Shown here piece by piece: positions 25,050 to 37,700 of a stretch of 64,000 nucleotides of DNA. Each line of letters starts with the position of its first letter. Within the stretch, counting starts at the first letter, position 1. The translations under genes and the position numbers were made by a program. The notes beneath the pieces were generated by a model that saw nothing but the letters and a program-made list of their open reading frames with translations, did not search any database and was not told where the DNA came from. This DNA comes from Athripsodes cinereus (lineage: Eukaryota; Arthropoda; Insecta; Trichoptera; Leptoceridae): NCBI GenBank assembly GCA_947579605.1, contig OX388321.1, forward strand, positions 20,637,614-20,701,613. Reading direction: 5' to 3'.

Positions 25050-25323
25050 CTTTGTGCTGTCTTATCTTTAATGCAATATGTGCGCGGTGAACTACTTGAA
25101 AAGATTAAAACCCTCTAGAATTTTCTAACGATTATAAATATCTATGTAAGGATGTATTAATTGTTATAATTATAAATAAACTTACCATCTTTGTATGTTG
25201 ATAATCTGTGTGTTATCTAATCTTGAATACAATATGTGCGCTGTGAACTATTTTTTAACGATTATAAATATCTATTTAAGAATGTATTAATTGTCATAGT
25301 TATAAATAAACTTGCAAACTTTG
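25050..25323 (+). repeat. Tandem duplication carrying two polyadenylation signals downstream of GTSF1
   Basis: Two head-to-tail copies (about 25050-25195 and 25203-25323) share CAATATGTGCGCGGTGAAC, AACGATTATAAATATCTATG and TTATAAATAAACTT. Each has an AATAAA (25175 and 25305). If the GTSF1 3'UTR extends this far, it would have duplicated cleavage signals. A nearer AATAAA is at 24948. Confidence 0.7.
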
Positions 25324-26679
25324 TCCGCTAAATATGCATAAAATATGGCATGCTTGAAAAGAACCGTTCACTGTAACGGCAGTAAAATTATTGCCTTTTG
25401 TATTTCTTGCTGATTTAAACATTTTGTTTTTATCATTTGATTTAAGAAAATAGTTGGTTAATGTTTTTAATTTTATATCTATCTGTACTATACAATTACG
25501 CGATCTCATACAAGTGTATGTATAACAAGACAATTAAGAATGTTATGTTAATAATAATAGGCAAGTAATTTCAAGCATAACAATATCTCACGGGTGTCAC
25601 GTGACTCGTATTTTGTGTCCAACGACGATATATTGATGTCTATTTTTTTTTTACTACACTACTCGTAACAATATACTTATTTCATTTGTGTTATGTATAC
25701 TATGCTCATACATACTGGAATTATTAATTTAGTATAGGTTTTATTTTAACAATTATTTGTGCTGTATGCAATATGAATGTCAATAATTAATTAATTCAGT
25801 AGCCGATGAATAAAAACACAAAGTCGATTTTTGGGCAAAAAGAGTTTCATAAACCATTTTGCAAGTTTTTTTCATTAATGCCATCACTGTTGACTTAATT
25901 TACGGTCATTAGTTACCAGCCAAAGTGTTGACTTCTGCAAACGTCTGCCAAAATCTCAGCTTCAGTGGATAAATATTTTATTTAGTCACTCACTGCATTG
26001 GTATTCTGTCCTCTCTGCCTACCCCACTTGGAATATTGGGTGAGAGTATAGTAGTAGTTATAGTTGCCATTGGTAACATAGTTAATATTTTTAACGTCAA
26101 CGGAGCTCTGGAACATGACCAATACTTTTTTCAGTTGATTATATCACGCCATGATGGTGATTTCATATCAATATCTTTTACAATATATCCTCGTATGTAT
26201 ATGTAGTAATTTTTAAACATCGGCCACAAAATTATTGTAGTTTTTATCCGTCAACTGGTTTTTTTGTTGTTGTAAGATCTATTAAGAGGAAAGAGAAAAT
26301 GCATTTGAATCTCACATTTGAGTTAACTCTTTGGATAGGTATCGTCATTGCAAAGATAGTCATTATCTGCATAACAAAAATATCACTTCTTTTGTATTAA
26401 AGTTTAAAGTATTTCTCACAAAATCGTAAACGCTTTTAAAATAATGATTTTTATTTAATCATTTTTTTTAAGAACAATAGTGAAAAAACTGATTTTTCTA
26501 AAAAGGTTAATTGCTGACTTATTTTTTTCTTAACAATGACAATATCTTTCTGTTTGAAAATTATACATCGTTCTAAAATAAATATTTCTCATAAATTTAG
26601 CATATAAAACCTGCCAATTCTTAGAGTAACAATGCAAGTTTCTTGGTTTTATTTTTCAATTAGTGTAAGAATGGTTTTA

Positions 26680-26850
26680 TTAGAGTTCGTCGGTAGCCTG
26701 GAGGTAGAGTCTCGGCCTCGTGAACAAGGGGTCTGTGGTTTGATCCCAGGTGCCAGCAAACTCCCATTTCACGACACAAGCTTTTAGCTTACTGTGAAAG
26801 GTGTATAAGGTTGTATTTGGGTTTATAACAAAACCTACATATATCTTTTT
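26680..26850 (+). mobile_element. tRNA-derived SINE
   Basis: A-box-like TAGCCTGGAGG and B-box-like GGTTTGATCCC are spaced as in a tRNA promoter, followed by body GCCAGCAAACTCCCATTTCA and a tail TTGTATTTGGGTTTATAACA before an A-run. The tail also occurs on the minus strand at about 45060-45115. It does not fold as a tRNA. Confidence 0.7.
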
Positions 26851-29800
26851 TAGAAAAAAAAAATATATTTAAAGCGAGCGTAATTAGATTTAGTTGCATA
26901 ATAATCAAAGTTCCGTTGTCATAAATTCATTTTTATTTATATTTTATATTTCAGAAGTAAAATTCTGATTTAGTTTCTTTTACGATTTAGTGAATACGCC
27001 ATCATGGTTATGGTAATTAACTTGAAAATTTAATCAAAAAATGTACCATTTTGTGGAAAATCTGCAAGACCTTAATAAATTATAATGCATTTATCTTCGT
27101 AATGAATATTTCCAAACTTCCCAGTTTCCAGAAATCATCTGGAATTTCTTTGCACAACAAAGGTAATAATACTCTTATCGAAATAAAGAAACTCAAATGC
27201 ATAAGCCATCTCTTTCTTCTTTGGGATCGTAATTAGTTTATTTTATATATTTGACATGCCAAATTATCTTTTGGTTTCAAAATGAATATGAAATATTTTG
27301 CATTTGAAAATATTTGAATAACTCTTTATTTTTTTTAATATTGTATCTTTAAGAAGTACGGACAAGTCGATACTAGCGTTATTAAGTACATTAATGTTTG
27401 ATTATTTTTTATATAAAGAGTCGTACGTCAAAAGAGAAATTGTCACCAGCAATTTTGTGTTAACGTTTTGTATATAAGACCTCGTGCCTCAAATTGGTCT
27501 TTCATTAAAGCAATGTGTATTTAAATTAGAATATATTTTCATTGGATAAGTATTTTTAGCTTTTCGTTGTTATAGACCTTCTCATGAAACTTTGCCGCCG
27601 CCATCTTGCCGGTTACAGGGTGTATACCTTATATTGTATACAATTAATAATATTATTTTTTTTCAATTTCAAGACTAAGGTATCAAGTTTTAAAAAATTA
27701 TTATATATATCTAATGTTTGTATGCATATACATTTTAAAATAATGTATATCGAAAAATGTGTCATAACCGCTTAGTTATTATTTTAATATGATTAATGCA
27801 TTTTCTATACACTCAGCATAACATCAGAAACCAAAAAAATCAAGTTGTATTATTTTCTAATGACGTTTGGGGGCAAAAATAACACCTTTGTTTTACGTAA
27901 AATATGTAAAAATAAGAATAATTTGTTTATTCGCATATTTATTATTTATTTATTTACATGTATTCACGGCGTTAGCCTTTGACATGTTAACAATCAAATT
28001 AAAAAAGAAAACAAAATAAAAAAACACAATTATTGTGTCGAATCAAAAATAGTCATACATTTAAATATTCATAAACATTTAAAATTACTTCTTTCGTCTG
28101 CCGATTAAGCGATTTTCCTTGGCCCAATTTACTTTGAGACATCTTTTTAGAATAAGATTATGAAGACCCAGTAATTCAAAAATCAAATCAAATTTCCAAA
28201 CATTTTTAATGATAATGCAGTACTGACTCTCATATTCAACCAATGGATGCACCGGGATGTGTCGATGTATTTGTGTTTACACGTAATACGAAAGGATTAA
28301 CTAATACATTGACATGGTGCAAGGTCTCGTGAGAAAGACTATACTTATTTCACCAAATTTGGACAAAACTGTGATTATTCTAATCTAACAATGGATGGTT
28401 TTATTAGAGAATTCTAGAATAAAAATATTAGTTCATGGCTTGTTCTAAATATGCAACGATATTGTATTGTTATCAGTTAGATTTTAGATGTATTTTGAAG
28501 ATTTCCATTTCTAGGTGCCAGGTTTTAAAATATGAGCTACCTACGAGATATGAAAATGTTTCACATTACATAAATTTACATATCCAAGCCTATTGTTTAA
28601 TATTAATAATTATTAAATTCTAATTTTCATGTTGCAAAACAAATTAAATAGTTTGAAGTTTTTTTGAGTATTGGCAACACCAAGACAAATAAAAAAAATG
28701 TATGTAGTAAAATGTATATTCTATTATAGTTTTATTATTATCTAATTGTTAAATAATAGGATTTACATGAACAATACATAAATATGTTGTATTATTTTTT
28801 TATCTAAATTTAGCCATTTTTTATTCCCATATCTGTTTCTTCATGTGATATTAAAAACTAAAGAAAGTTCTACTATTTTTTTAAATGTTGAAAATAAACC
28901 AAAGTTTATTAAAAATGTTAAATGTGATTCATTGCAAAATGTACAACATTTTAGACTCATTCTCTATTTGATCATTAAGTTTGTCATTTGTAAGTCAATA
29001 ATGAAATATTAACCCTCTCACTACCATTCTGTAACTTTCTTTATAATTGTTATTATGTTTAATGAATAAGTTTATTTTTGGTGGTGAAAAAAATATTTAA
29101 ACTTCTCTCCATTTTTCACTCACAAATAAACAATAATAAAATATGGACTCGTAAAACTAAATCAATTATTTAAATTTTCTAATAAAAAGTGTTAAAAATG
29201 GAAATTGTGGTCCTAACATAAAATCCAAAATTGTTAAATAAAATAATATGTCAGTTAGTGACTCTCAAGAAAAAGATTTATTCCAGCTTTAAAAATTAAT
29301 CTTTGTAAATAATTTCAGTTAATTCTTATCTAACCAGGTAAATGTAAATTAATAAAGTTCTTCGTGTGACTGCACAGGCACACTGGTAGTGAGATGGTTA
29401 AATATAAAGTTTTAGGAATATAGACTGTAACTGTTATTGACATACATAATCTTTATTATTATTTTTAATCTAGGTAAGTTTTACTCTGAAGTAAGAATGT
29501 CTTGGAGAAAAACGGAACAAGTATATTTGATTAATTATAACCAGTGTATTTTGTTATGAAACTATTTTATATAGTTTTAAGATAAGCTATAAGAGTGATA
29601 ATATATTATGCAACACATCTGTGTCGTCGAGTTTCCAAATTCACTGTAACGCATTTTCACATAAATTGAGTTAAATATGTCGTTGGATTCGTAATTAAAT
29701 ATTCTATAACCGTAGAAAATTGTTTCTTTCAAAACACTCACCATTTGTACAAAAAAATTAAAATAGAATGATGATGAGAAAAGAATCCCGCTATTTCCCT

Positions 29801-30670
29801 TTATGTGTCTTTTAATATCCTCTATAATTCAACCAACCAATAGGAGCTATTTTTATGTATACAAAATTAACAGTTATTTCTATTTAATACAAAAATTTAT
29901 TTTACACTTGAACTGTTGTAACAATCTTATAGTTTTAATCGAATTTCTCCGAATCGCAAAATGTGTTATAGCGCATTTTGAAACTCAGCAACACATATGT
30001 GCTGTGCGATAACAAAGTTACCTGTGAAAAGTTTGATTGAAGATTTTCCTAACTTGTGTAAAATAATTTCACATTAAAATAATTTTTTAACTCAATTTAT
30101 TCGGGAAGTAAAACAAACAATCTATAACTATTAATAATTTTTTTTTATTGTAAACTATGCATATGTAGGAATACATATTGGTAACAAATGGTCGCCTGTG
30201 GAGGAATTAAACCTGGATCTCTCGATCAAAAGTCAGAGACTACCATCGGGCTACCGATCAAGATATCCATATAAATATGTCGACATATAGTCACTAACTT
30301 AGTAAAAAGTTTAATATCTTTGCCCAATACTGCTACTTAAAACCTAATCCATCTTTAGTTAGTTTATTTACCTATAGACTTCCAACCTTTGCTTCTACTT
30401 TTAAACTGTTATTTTAGCATATTACAAGCAGTACTATATTCCCGATACTTTTAATTTAAATTGATGGCATACTAATTATTTGATCGGCTATTAATCCATT
30501 CGTTTGGCAAAAAAAAATCAGCATTTAAGTCATTTGCGCAGCAAACAATGTTTTCATCGGCAATAAATAAAAAATAAGCGCAACACTTGTTTTACAAACA
30601 AACTTGGTTATATCAGCAAATTAACAAATTTTAACAGCTTAATAAATAATCACACAACAAAATAATTAAT

Positions 30671-30780
30671 TGACCAGCAGAATTGTTATTTGAGCAGCAG
30701 AATTATTATTTAAGCAGCAGAATTATTATTTGAGCAGCAGAATTATTATTTAAGCAGCAGAATTATTATTTGACCGGCAG
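30671..30780 (+). repeat. 20-bp tandem repeat (AATTATTATTTGAGCAGCAG)
   Basis: Unit AATTATTATTTGAGCAGCAG (with TAAG and TGACC variants) repeats at an exact 20-base period for about 5.5 copies. Inverse-sense relatives (TGCTGGTCAAATAATAATTT) follow at 31060-31140, giving a loose large inverted repeat with spacer. Confidence 0.9.
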
Positions 30781-31861
30781 AAAATATTAGATAAACAATA
30801 TTTTTCACACACCGATTTACCTTCGGATCCACATGAAGTTTTTGTGATTTCTTACCAAATTAATGATGACTACGAAAATAATACCAGTTTCCGCTTTGCT
30901 ATATTAACGAAATATCTAACTCGAATGTCGAAAAACGCTAGAATCGTTGCTAGATGCTACATATAAAATCACATAAGAAGATGCTACATACAAAGATTTA
31001 TTATTTGAACAAGATTAAAAATTTAGCTTTCACAAGTTTAATTAAAATTAGCTCACTGTTTGCTGCTCATTTATTTATTTTGCTGCACAAATAATCATTA
31101 TGCTGGTCAAATAATAATTTTGCTGGTCGATTAAATTTAGAGTTTTACAATATCATAAATATTTGCAATACAAATATAATTTTCTCGCTGGGCATCAGTA
31201 GCATATCAAAATGATATATTTGTCGACAGAATACATTTTTCTGCTGAACAAAACTTCAATATTATGCTGATCGTTTAAATGATAGCCGATATTATTTTAA
31301 TAGTATTTAATTATTCTGAAAAAAAAATCTTTATGTATTATTATCTTTGAATTGTTTCGGCGGCGCAATGTTTGTTTAAATTGAAGATTATGTGAGTCAT
31401 ACAAATGTCAACTCCGTTATCTTTACATAAATATTAATAATTTTGTTGAAAAAAACACTTGATAGTAATTGAGAATGATATCAAATACCAATATCAACAA
31501 TAAATTGGATAATTTGTAATCTTATTAGTCATTAAATTCTGTGAAATGTGTGTTTAAAAAACAAAAAGTGCAAACAGTGTCAAACCTCGGATTATATTAT
31601 TTAAAAATACCAATTCAATTAATCATCCTAGATTATTTTTCTGAAAGATAATGTAAATTATTTTATCATTGGATCTACAAGCATACTTTGGCTAAATAAA
31701 TGTATTTTTTATCACTAAAACGATTTATTGATAAATAACAATATAATAATGTTTGCCAACAGATAATCGTTTTACGAAATTTTTGAATTAACAAGTTAAT
31801 AGATTAATAATTTTTATTTGTGTTGAGTTACGTGAATATTGATTTACACGTGACCGGTTTT

Positions 31862-31964
31862 GCAAACTCCAAGTATGCATCATCAGGTGGTGACCTTTAC
31901 CATATATTATTTATTATATGGTATAGATCTCCACCTGATAATGTAAACTTGGAGTCCGTGAAAC
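31862..31964. repeat. Imperfect hairpin flanked by AAACTCCAAGT words
   Basis: CAAACTCCAAGTATGCATCA and TACCATATATT pair with AATATATGGTA-like and GTAAACTTGGAGTCC sequence across a TTATTT centre. This arrangement is typical of small foldback elements. Confidence 0.7.
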
Positions 31965-32243
31965 ATGTCGTGCATAAATTTATATATTCACATAACACAC
32001 ACAAATTAAACTATTAATTCATTTTATTGACTAATGAAGCATTACATTTTATTACAATGTTTAGCGGATACTTACAGTTAACTATTGGAATAAATTTTTT
32101 TCATAAATGTTACTAAAATCATTGGTCTTGACATTCTCTTATGCACCACACCACACTCAACACTGCTCAAGATAAACTTTCATGAATTCATATTATTTTG
32201 ATCCATTACTTTGAAATAATTTTTTTAATGAAGTAATTTACAA

Positions 32244-32579
32244 ATCGTAGTTGCATTTTCAAAAAGGGACATGTGAATTCATAAATGTTTTGACATTTCC
32301 AGAATAAACTGCTCATAATGACATCATAACCATTTTATAAGGTGATTTTTAGTATCAAATATTAAAATTCAATACTTAAAAATAATATCACATGCCAATA
32401 AAAAGTACAAACGTCAAATTTAATGCCTTAGTGAACAGTTTTAAAAGAGTATGCCCAAATAAAAATGTGAGCACATGTCTCTTTTGTCAATTTTAATGCC
32501 TAAGTGAACAGTTTTAAAAGAGTATGCCCAAATAAAAATGTGAGCACATGTCTCTTTTTGAATATGCAACAACGAAATA
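32244..32579. mobile_element. MITE with internal tandem duplication
   Basis: Same family as 24001-24269 (ends TCGTAGTTGCATTTTCAAAA and TGAATATGCAACAACGA). A block of about 73 bases containing TTAAAAGAGTATGCCCAAAT is present twice in tandem (about 32413-32485 and 32486-32557), while the sister copy has it once. Confidence 0.85.
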
Positions 32580-33433
32580 TTGTTACGCATGAGGTTTTTG
32601 TCTGTGTGAAAAAATAGTTTGTCGAATTGTACTCCCGGATTTCTAAAATTTTCCTATTTATTCAGTTGAATTTATTTATTTTATGTTTATCTGTCATTGT
32701 AAAGAGTTGTAAATGTTTTGTTTTTCACTGTTTATAATAAATTTAGGAATAGTTATGTCTATTTGGAAGATTCATTTGTAAAACTCTGTTTTGTTTTTGT
32801 AATACATACAAATTTTAGAATGTCAAAAAAATAAATAATAATAAATTAATAATGTATTTTATTACATACAACTTAAAAAATATCCCTCAGGGAATAATAA
32901 ATAATGGATGGGCAGATAGAACATTGACTCATGGTGCGTTTTTCAGGAAATGCAGAAATGTACAACCTACATCAATTATTTATTTTATTTTTATTTATTT
33001 ATCACAAGCATACGCCAACAGGCCAAACATATACATCTAAAAAATAAATACAATAACAAAGCAATGCTGTGCCCATTTACAGGCATAAATGTGTTATTTC
33101 CTGAGCCACACCTCCCAAACCCCCCACCCACGCAGGAATCCCCCCAAGACTTCTCCAAGCTGAGACTCAGACTCAAAGTTGTCATCCAGTCCCCACAGAC
33201 ACCAAGAGGGAAGCAGCCAACAGACTACGGGGGTCAGAGAGTAGTAACCCAGTCATTCAAATAAAGTTACAACAAACATGTTTACACAAAAGTACACTAA
33301 AAATCGATTAATAAAATTACATAATTTCTTTACCTGCTAAACAATATGATACATTACCCCCTACTCTATATTGATTCAAACTAAAATAAGAACGTTTAAT
33401 TTATCGACCGACGGTTCTTGGTGGAAGTTCATA

Positions 33434-33592
33434 TTAATAATTTTTAAAATGAAACAATATATAGTTATTCCACTATTGACTTTATTTATTTTTGCGAGCC
33501 GGCGTTCAAGAGTTTCCGCTCTCGAACGCGAAAACTCTTGAACGCCGGCTCTCGAGTGGAATAACTATATATTGTGTTTCATTTTAAAAATT
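33434..33592. mobile_element. Nested foldback element with CGGCGTTC core
   Basis: Outer arms AAAATGAAACAATATATAGT / ACTATATATTGTGTTTCATT enclose an inner GC-rich perfect pair GAGCCGGCGTTCAAGAGTTT / AAACTCTTGAACGCCGGCTC with loop CCGCTCTCGAACGCG. Confidence 0.85.
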
Positions 33593-34717
33593 AAAATAAG
33601 AACATTCCAAAACTTTATACTCAAGTTCACTAACTAACATTCGTATTCTATATGATACAAGTTGTATATAATTCTAATACGGAACAATTTTAGAGTTTAT
33701 AGAATACCAATGTAGACTAACTAAAATTGGTACGTACCTATTTTAGTTAAAATATTAGATGGTGAAGTTGAGGTTGCATATTTTTATTTATTTTTTATTT
33801 CACAGATATTTACGGCCAAAGCCTTTTACATGTTAAAACTCTGTATACATACAATACATGTATACAAAGGAATGTTTTCTTAAAAAAAAAGAAAGATTAG
33901 ACTTATAAAAAACAGGAGTTGAACAAACAGTGTAACATTAATCAGGTATAAAAATATAAAATAAAGTTTAAAATTGTCAAAAAATTTAATATACTCTCTC
34001 ACTATACACGCATATCTCTATACTGTCAAAGAATATCCCACAAGTGGGAAATATATCAAACAACTAACTTCATGACATTGGTGGATTAAAGAATAGGTAC
34101 CTATATTAAATGGCACTTCATCAAATTATCTCTAGTTCGGTAATTTAAAAACAAGTGTTTCCTTCCACTTTAAATTATTGATCACGAGAGTCGTCTATCC
34201 ACTAATCAGGTTATTATCAATCTGAATGGTTTACAACTATTCATCTGGTTATATAAAACTAGGTAGTTGTAATGTCCCAGGTGTTGTACGATGCTGGCAT
34301 TTTATGAGTTTTACTCACAAGTATGTGAATTCTTTGATGACTTTTTACCATTTTTGAGGGGGATCCATGTTTTTATACATAGACATTGGCAGTTTAACGG
34401 TAGATTATAAACTCTAAGAAGTTTTTAACAAATATTTTTTATTCACAAACATTATAAAACAAAATAAATACATATTATGTAGATGAGTAAAACAAACAAC
34501 ACTTGCTCCGAATCTCTAATCGAAGTTTGGTAATATAAAATAATTTAAGAATAAACTATAAATTCTCTCTAGTCAGGTGGGATTGAATGAATAAAATTCT
34601 CCATGCCCTTGTTCAAGAACACTGGTAGTCAGAGAGTTACAAAATATGTCTCCTGAAGCGTTTAACATTCCATCACATGACCCAATATTATGTTAATATA
34701 TACAAATTCACATAGAT

Positions 34718-37700
34718 TCACTCATTATGAACTTTGGTGGGGTCTGTAAAACGGGATGTAAGAATGTAAAAGGCAGCAGGCGCTGGCACCAGAGTGAGCA
34801 GGGCTCCGTGGAATATGGGATCTTTAAAGCCTGTGATTGAAATTATGCCGTATGCGTGAAGTAACCAGTGTCCAATAAGTATCACTGCGTTGCGGATGTC
34901 TGTCAGGGAAGAAACAATCATATATTTGATGGACTGATCAACCTTAACAGAGAAGTGTGAAGCTGAGGACATCATCGAGAGTATTATAATGATGTACGGG
35001 AAAGAATAGTCTGAAACAAGATCAAAAGTAATTGTCACAATTTTTTATTCACTGTGGTGGTTCATGTACTTACTTGTTTATTAATTTTATTTTCAAGTAT
35101 GTTTTTGACTTTCAGTCAATAGTCAGTTAAAATAAACAAGTAAATGACATTCTAAAAAAAACAGAACATTGTGAAACTTTAACTGATCAAAGAACGAAAG
35201 TAACATTTTTTCTTCCCCATTCAAGAACCCTGACTGAGTATAAATGAGAATGAATGATGCAATTGTTATTTTCATTCAAGAACCCTGACTGAGTATAAAT
35301 GAGAATGAATGATGCAATTGTTATTTTTTCTTCCCCATTCAAGAACCCTGACTGAGTATAAATGAGAATGAATGATGCAATTGTTATTTTTTCTTCCCCA
35401 TTCAAGAACCCTGACTGAGTATAAATGAGAATGAATGATGCAATTGTTATTTTTTCTTCCCCATTCAAGAACCCTGACTGAGTATAAATGAGAATGAATG
35501 ATGCAATTGTTATTTTGAAATTGGTCGAGTGAATGCATTCATTAGAGAGGCATGGATGTTGTCGGTTGCGTGAGTTATTTATTTGAGGTTTTTATACAGC
35601 ACAATAGAGTCATCTGTGTATTGGTTAAATGCGTAATAAAATGATGTATTAAGAATCGTTGTGTTTTACATGCTCCTTTTTTTCACCCAAATTCGAAATT
35701 AAGTCAAAATTAAGGTGTCCTGTTAGTTTAGGGTGAGAATAATGAAAGCGACTTACATATAAGACCGGCAGCCACAGCATGTATGAGAATAAGAGTCGGC
35801 AAGCAGTAGAGGGCACAGTAAACTGCCAGGGCAGACCGTCTTGGAAGCACCTTGGAGAAGATTACACATCGGAATAACAATAACAGCACTATGCACATGC
35901 TGTACATTATTAGAACAACTGTGTAACTGGAATACAATAATGTATCATTTTTAAACTCAATAGTTATTTATTTGAACTAAACTAAACATTGAAATGGATT
36001 GTCATGCTAATATCCATGTGCGTATATTATTTTTGAACAAAGTTGTTTCTCAGAATGTCGGAGGGAAGTAAACTGTCAAATTTAATTCAAGATGCTTAGT
36101 GGAATTCTCTACAAACTAGCCATTTGTTAGTTTTCAAACAAATAAGAGGAAATCTAAAAAGTTATTAAAAAAGTATACTTAGAGATCTTGAGAGATTTTG
36201 ATTTGAAAATAGGTACATGTAATGCATAACAGAAATTTATTGTAATTCTGAATGCATATAATTCCGATACTCACAGTGGATATACTGCCTCTTGCGTACA
36301 ATGCAATGTAGTTTCATAGTTGGGTGTGGGATTGTGCATGAGCGTATACCAGTCAGAGAGAGCTGAGGCATGACAGGAGCGCAGAGACAATGAACCAACA
36401 GGATCAGATAACAAGAGAGTGATGACGCATGACCCAACCACTTCCACCGTTGCACACAAATGCATGCTGATGATTACACGAGTGAAACTGAAAGAATAGG
36501 AACATGTCCTCACACTGAAAGAAACATCCTAATAAGAATAAGACATTCATTCATTTGTCACTCATTATTATGTGTTTCTATCTATCCTGAACGGGTTCTG
36601 GTATAAAATAAGTTAATATATGGACAGTGGACACTTATAAATATGATATGGCGTTTGCACAGTAACACTTGCCATAATTGTATTTAATATGCATGTGTCT
36701 TAATATATGGACACTTATAAATATAATAAGGCGTTTGCACTGTAACACTCGCCATAATTGTATTTAATATGCATGTATCTTAATATATGGACACTTATAA
36801 ATATAATAAGGCGTTTGCACTGTTACACTCGCCATAATTGTATTTAATATGCATGTATCTTAATATATGGACATTTATAAATATGATATGGCATTTAAAC
36901 CCTAATTTGCTTGCCATTATTATTTTCAATATGTGTGTAGTATTATGTTGGATTAAATAAATAAAATAAAAGACAAAAAATGTTAATCAAGATGAAAATC
37001 AAAGAATTAAAACATGACCACCTGGATGTCCACTATTAGGAGAGACTTGAAGGCAGTAAAGCTTGATGCAATGCAGATATCGGACAGAACTACTTAAGAG
37101 GATGTGGACATAGAATGCAGACCCCAGATGATGGGAATAATAAGGTAAGAAGAAAAAAGAACATTAAGGTAGGTATAAGAAGATTCTATATTGTTTCAGA
37201 TACACCTAATCAATTTTGCCAGTAATTTAAGAATGCATTTAATAAGATATGTTATTTATTTATTTCATAGTTCAGCTCTTACATAACACAGGAAGCAAAA
37301 CACAAAAAAATACAGTTTAGGATCAAATTTGGTCACAAAATCTATTCTTTTACTTGTTAAAAGATTGACAACAGTAATCCATTTACTGTACGCGTACAGA
37401 TAATAAATATTTATATAAAAACAAACCTAGATCTCTTGTGGACCATGTCAATGAAGAACCAATGCAAAACCAAAGCCAGAAGAGCCATGAAACCCAAATA
37501 TAACCAGTCGTAGAGGAGTGGCTCATCACTGCAAGGTTGGCAGTGGCTTGTGGCATTGGTACGAAAGCCTCGCGGACATGCTCCACACTCACTCCAAGAT
37601 CCATTCTCAGCCAGAGTACGCCCACAATATAATCCGGGACATGTTGCACTCACAGACATCCTAAAAATGAATAACTTAACGGTCAAAGATAATCTATATA

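Larger units (their letters stand above)
25324..34437. other. 9-kb gene-poor stretch between GTSF1 and JKAMP
   Basis: No supportable protein gene on either strand; open frames are short and AT-driven. It holds a solo MITE end (CCAACGACGATAT near 25619), a tRNA-derived SINE at 26680, microsatellite-like arrays at 30.6-31.3 kb, a hairpin at 31.86 kb, a MITE at 32.24 kb, GC-richer unidentified sequence at 33060-33240, a foldback at 33.43 kb and LINE-tail-like poly-(TTTA) stretches near 27930 and 33780. Confidence 0.55.

Noticed and set aside
30671..30780. Regular repeat with even spacing, briefly considered as a CRISPR-like array
   Set aside because: Units are directly adjacent with no unique spacers, and the context is animal nuclear DNA.
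33060..33240. GC-rich patch with CCCCCCACCCACGC, considered as a promoter or CpG island
   Set aside because: Low CpG, no adjacent gene in either direction, and flanked by TTTA-rich repeat tails; more likely an unclassified retroelement piece.
35187..35538. Overlapping repetitive open frames of 93 and 88 codons on the minus strand
   Set aside because: They are produced by a 63-bp tandem repeat in JKAMP intron 4, whose length is divisible by three; no start context or homology.
36237..36513. Two overlapping minus-strand frames around 36.3-36.5 kb
   Set aside because: Only the frame giving FTRVIISMHLCATVEVVGS is JKAMP exon 3; the other is its shadow.
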